Positions 7,035-8,835 of a stretch of 8,835 nucleotides of DNA are shown piece by piece. The stretch's first letter is position 1, and each line of letters starts with the position of its first letter. Origin of the DNA: Crocinitomicaceae bacterium. Lineage in GTDB: Bacteria; Bacteroidota; Bacteroidia; Flavobacteriales_D; Crocinitomicaceae. Both the position numbers and the translations under genes were made by a program. The stretch lies in NCBI GenBank assembly GCA_015662935.1, contig DQTF01000167.1:1-8835 (forward strand), written 5' to 3'. The notes under the pieces are model-generated. The model searched no databases and was not told the DNA's origin. It worked only from the letters and a program-made list of their open reading frames with translations.

Positions 7035-7133
7035 TTATCCGAAAGCAATGATAGTCCCAATAATTGCTAATAAAGCAATCGTCACAATGGTACCTAATGC
7101 TACTGTAGATTTTTCAAAATGTATAAATGACAT
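7035..7133 (-). CDS. 32-aa single-TM microprotein
   Basis: ATG at 7133 opens 32 codons ended by TAA at 7035-7037. The product starts MSFIHFEKS and then has one uninterrupted hydrophobic segment (residues 10-31) of Ala, Leu, Ile, Thr and Gly, ending AFG. It would be a single-pass inner-membrane peptide with a short charged N-terminus and almost no tail. It is framed like a real gene: an exact TAnnTTTG box (TACCTTTG) 17 bases upstream, an A-rich leader as ribosome site, and a strong terminator 20 bases after the stop. I recognise no family; in size it resembles small subunits or regulators of membrane complexes, but no partner is evident from its neighbours (WG-repeat protein upstream, GH3 downstream). 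Confidence 0.68.
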   Translation of the reverse strand: MSFIHFEKSTVALGTIVTIALLAIIGTIIAFG

Positions 7134-7150
7134 AACTAATTCTTTTTTTT

Positions 7151-7158
7151 CAAAGGTA
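7151..7158 (-). promoter_or_regulatory. Promoter -7 box TACCTTTG for microprotein gene
   Basis: Exact match on the minus strand to the Bacteroidota -7 consensus TAnnTTTG, 17 bases before the microprotein ATG, giving a very short leader. No TTG is found at the expected 19-21 base distance upstream, so only half of the promoter signature is present. Confidence 0.45.
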
Positions 7159-7194
7159 GAAAATTATCTATAAAGTCTTACTTGTAAACACAAT

Positions 7195-8106
7195 TTATTT
7201 TACCAAATGAAAATCTCGAACTCGCGTGTATTGAGCTTCAATCACCCACTCTCCTTTTGTATTAATAAAACCCCACAAACCTTGCATATTTTGAACGGCA
7301 GCAAAACCATTCTTAAAATTGCGAATTGCTTTTGCTTGTTCTTCAAATATCATTTCTCCCTTCTTATTAATAAAACCCCATTTATCAGTAGTACGAACTG
7401 CAGCAAAACCTTCGTTAAAATTCTTTGCTTTTAAATACGATGCCTTAACAATCCATTCTCCTTTTGCATCAACGTACCCGAATTTTTTTCCTTGTCTTGC
7501 AAAAGCTACACCGTCATGAAAATCACCATAAGCAATTGCTCCATCTGCTTGAACTTCATTCCCTTTTTTATTGATTAATTTCCACCCAGCAGCATCTTTC
7601 ACTCGCGCCATTCCAGTTTCTGGATCCATTTTTTTCCCAGCGAGGTATCTAGCGCTAATAATCCATTCTGCTTTAGTATTAATATATCCAACTTGCTTGT
7701 TAAAGTTTTTTGCCCAAGCAACACCACCAACCATGTGACCAACACCTAAAAATTTAGGTTCGATTACAACCTCACCCTTTGTGTTCAGAAAACCAAATAA
7801 TTCATTCTTACCACGAAAAGGAGCAAATCCTTCAGAGAATTTACGAATCTTTAGAAGACTTTCTTTTACTTCTATTTTTTCACCCTCTGCAGAAAGAACG
7901 TAAAAAGACATTCCCATCTTAGCTGTAGCAAATCCATCTACAAATGGGGAAATAAAATCAAACGTAGGTTCAAAAAGAATTTCTCCTTTTAAGTTGATTA
8001 CACCTTTCTTTTTCTTTGAAACAATAATTGCTACACCATCTTTAAAACTCGTTTTTCCAAAACCAAAAACACTTGCTGGTTCAAAACGTTTTAGTTGCAA
8101 GATCAA
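7195..8106 (-). CDS. WG-repeat protein, 3' part (frameshifted from 5' part)
   Basis: Carries eight WG (KWG) repeats, each about G[Y/F]INxKGEWVIEPxY, beginning near residues 35, 68, 103, 139, 174, 209, 243 and 278 of the open frame; the unit at 68 and that at 174 are degenerate. WG repeats form beta-rich surfaces in exported or surface proteins of Bacteroidota and have no catalytic role. The frame has its own ATG at 8106, but the first six residues it gives (MILQLK) do not look like family sequence, whereas from RFEPASVFGFGKTSF onward it continues the upstream fragment at 8081-8296 smoothly. So this is best read as the main body of one 366-residue protein whose signal peptide is in the other frame. 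With the frame as written, this part would lack a signal peptide and probably not be exported. Confidence 0.75.
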   Translation of the reverse strand: MILQLKRFEPASVFGFGKTSFKDGVAIIVSKKKKGVINLKGEILFEPTFDFISPFVDGFATAKMGMSFYVLSAEGEKIEVKESLLKIRKFSEGFAPFRGKNELFGFLNTKGEVVIEPKFLGVGHMVGGVAWAKNFNKQVGYINTKAEWIISARYLAGKKMDPETGMARVKDAAGWKLINKKGNEVQADGAIAYGDFHDGVAFARQGKKFGYVDAKGEWIVKASYLKAKNFNEGFAAVRTTDKWGFINKKGEMIFEEQAKAIRNFKNGFAAVQNMQGLWGFINTKGEWVIEAQYTRVRDFHLVK

Positions 8107-8296
8107 AAACAGGTGTCACTCCATCTTCATTAAAATCAACAACTGTTTTATAAGAAGGTTCGATTAAGATTTCGCCTTTCTCATTCAAATATCCCCAATT
8201 GTATTTAGAATCAACTGGTTTGTAAGACGCTACTAAAGTCTGCGCAAAAGAAGATGCACTTAGTAGTAAGACTGTTAGGAATGTTACTTTTTTCAT
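8081..8296 (-). CDS. WG-repeat protein, 5' part with signal peptide
   Basis: The first 71 codons of the WG-repeat gene. MKKVTFLTVLLLSASSFA followed by Gln is a clear signal peptide with cleavage at 18/19. One WG unit (NWGYLNEKGEILIEPSY, 33-49) follows. The frame ends at TGA (8083-8081) just after PVFDLATK, and the natural continuation RFEPASVFGFG is found in the next frame, 25 bases of overlap being shared. As it stands the product is a truncated exported peptide. It starts 54 bases after the BI-1 family gene; no terminator or TAnnTTTG promoter is seen in that gap, so transcription may come from upstream. Confidence 0.75.
   Translation of the reverse strand: MKKVTFLTVLLLSASSFAQTLVASYKPVDSKYNWGYLNEKGEILIEPSYKTVVDFNEDGVTPVFDLATKTF
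8089..8092 (-). other. Frameshift site in the WG-repeat gene (AAAA run)
   Basis: On the coding strand the text reads GCA ACT AAA ACG TTT TGA. Removing one A from the AAAA run gives GCA ACT AAA CGT TTT GAA, joining ATK to RFEPAS and restoring a 366-residue protein. It is either a one-base insertion mutation, an assembly error, or a slippage site. Confidence 0.75.
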
Positions 8297-8350
8297 GTGA
8301 ATTAAATTTTAATTATTGGTTAAATAAATAGGTAATAGGTTAACATTAAA

Positions 8351-8835
8351 TTAATCTCTTCCTCCTATTAATCTGAGAATTGATAAGAATAAGTTAACAA
8401 ATAAAATATACAATTGCAAACCTCCAACCAAGGCAAGTTTACTTCTGTCTAGACCTGATAAGGATTCATTTTGCGCTATTCCTTTTAATTGTTGCATATA
8501 ATACGCTGTTAAGCCTGTAAAGACAAAAACACCTATAACAGAAATAGCAAAATCTAACATTGAACTTCCTATAAACATGTTCGCTATCCCAGCAATAAAA
8601 ACACCAATAAACCCCATATACATTAAGCTCCCAAATTTAGTCAAGTCTGTTTTGGTTGTGACACCAAGAATTGCCATGCCACCAAAAGCTCCAGCAGTAA
8701 CGAAGAAAGTAACGCCAATATCTTGTCCTGAGTAAGCTAAAAGCACAGAGCTTAAACTTAACCCCATTAAGGCTGAAAACCCAAAAAACAGAATCAGAAG
8801 GAGACCAAAAGAAAGTCGTTGATATGCCATCTGAA
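8351..8835 (-). CDS. Bax inhibitor-1 (BI-1/YccA) family protein, 5'-truncated
   Basis: Polytopic inner-membrane protein of the BI-1/YccA (TMBIM) family; characterised members are Ca2+ leak channels or modulate membrane proteases. The frame remains open to the window edge (a Gln codon precedes the ATG at 8830), and family members have about 230 residues, so roughly 70 N-terminal residues with the first membrane helices are missing and that ATG is internal. Family motifs seen: ALMGLSLSSVLLAY (20-33), TFFVTAGAFGGMAILG (41-56), TKTDLTKFGSLMYMGFIG (59-76), SSMLDFAISVIGVFVFTGLTAYY (89-111) and LQLYILFVNLFLSILRLIG (138-156). Six hydrophobic segments remain. Odd point: the two aspartates of the usual GLTAYDTQ and LYLDFINLF motifs are replaced by Tyr111 and Leu143. 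It probably lies upstream of the WG-repeat gene in one transcript. Confidence 0.9.
   Translation of the reverse strand, partial: QMAYQRLSFGLLLILFFGFSALMGLSLSSVLLAYSGQDIGVTFFVTAGAFGGMAILGVTTKTDLTKFGSLMYMGFIGVFIAGIANMFIGSSMLDFAISVIGVFVFTGLTAYYMQQLKGIAQNESLSGLDRSKLALVGGLQLYILFVNLFLSILRLIGGRD

Noticed and set aside
7207..7519. Plus-strand frames opposite the WG-repeat gene
   Set aside because: Repeated reverse reading of the WG units produces long open frames without meaning; products are Ser/Phe/Lys-rich shadows.
8104..8106. ATG at 8106 as a true independent start of a second WG-repeat gene
   Set aside because: The first six residues do not fit, there is no signal peptide or ribosome site, and the sequence joins the upstream fragment after removal of one A.
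8297..8350. Near-repeats of GGTTAA and AT-rich palindromic bases between the BI-1 and WG genes
   Set aside because: Too short and low in complexity; no TAnnTTTG box, stable hairpin or T tract could be supported.
8828..8830. ATG at 8830 as the start of the BI-1 family protein
   Set aside because: The frame is open to the window edge and the family's N-terminal helices are missing, so this Met is internal.

Overview
The window is AT-rich and looks like a chromosomal segment of a Bacteroidota bacterium, most likely order Flavobacteriales. The evidence is an FtsZ with a long acidic linker ending in SFLHDNVD, followed directly by a GatB/YqeY-domain gene; a GH3-superfamily adenylating enzyme beside a deoxynucleoside kinase; WG-repeat exported proteins; A-rich leaders rather than strong Shine-Dalgarno sites; and promoter-like sequences of the Bacteroidota TAnnTTTG type. 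A finer placement (for example Crocinitomicaceae) would be a guess.

Layout. Plus strand, 1-1891: the 3' part of ftsZ, whose N-terminus lies outside the window, then a yqeY-like gene overlapping it by one base, closed by a strong hairpin terminator at 1927-1959. All other genes are on the minus strand. Reading in their direction from the right edge: a 5'-truncated Bax-inhibitor-1 family membrane protein (8351-8835); an exported WG-repeat protein split by a one-base frameshift (7195-8296); a 32-residue membrane microprotein with its own promoter-like box and terminator (7035-7133); a GH3 acyl-adenylating enzyme and a secreted propeller-like protein (6959-4516); a deoxynucleoside kinase and the LPS heptose epimerase HldD/RfaD (4446-2845); a possible 61-codon ORF; the 3' end of an IS30-family transposase as a relic (2520-2663); and a YcxB-like two-TM protein (1974-2516) converging on the yqeY terminator.

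How they work together. ftsZ-yqeY is a translationally coupled division-related pair. The GH3 and propeller genes are 20 bases apart and probably co-transcribed; their joint role is unknown. The kinase and hldD are 12 bases apart and probably one operon, with a promoter candidate at 4480-4509, although their functions (nucleotide salvage and LPS inner core) are unrelated.

No defence system, CRISPR array or gene cluster of a new kind is visible. The points of most interest are small: an unannotated microprotein gene, a long inverted repeat inside a signal-peptide coding region, a BI-1 homologue lacking both pH-sensor aspartates, a WG-repeat gene broken at an A-run, and an IS30 relic that now forms the immediate upstream region of a host gene.
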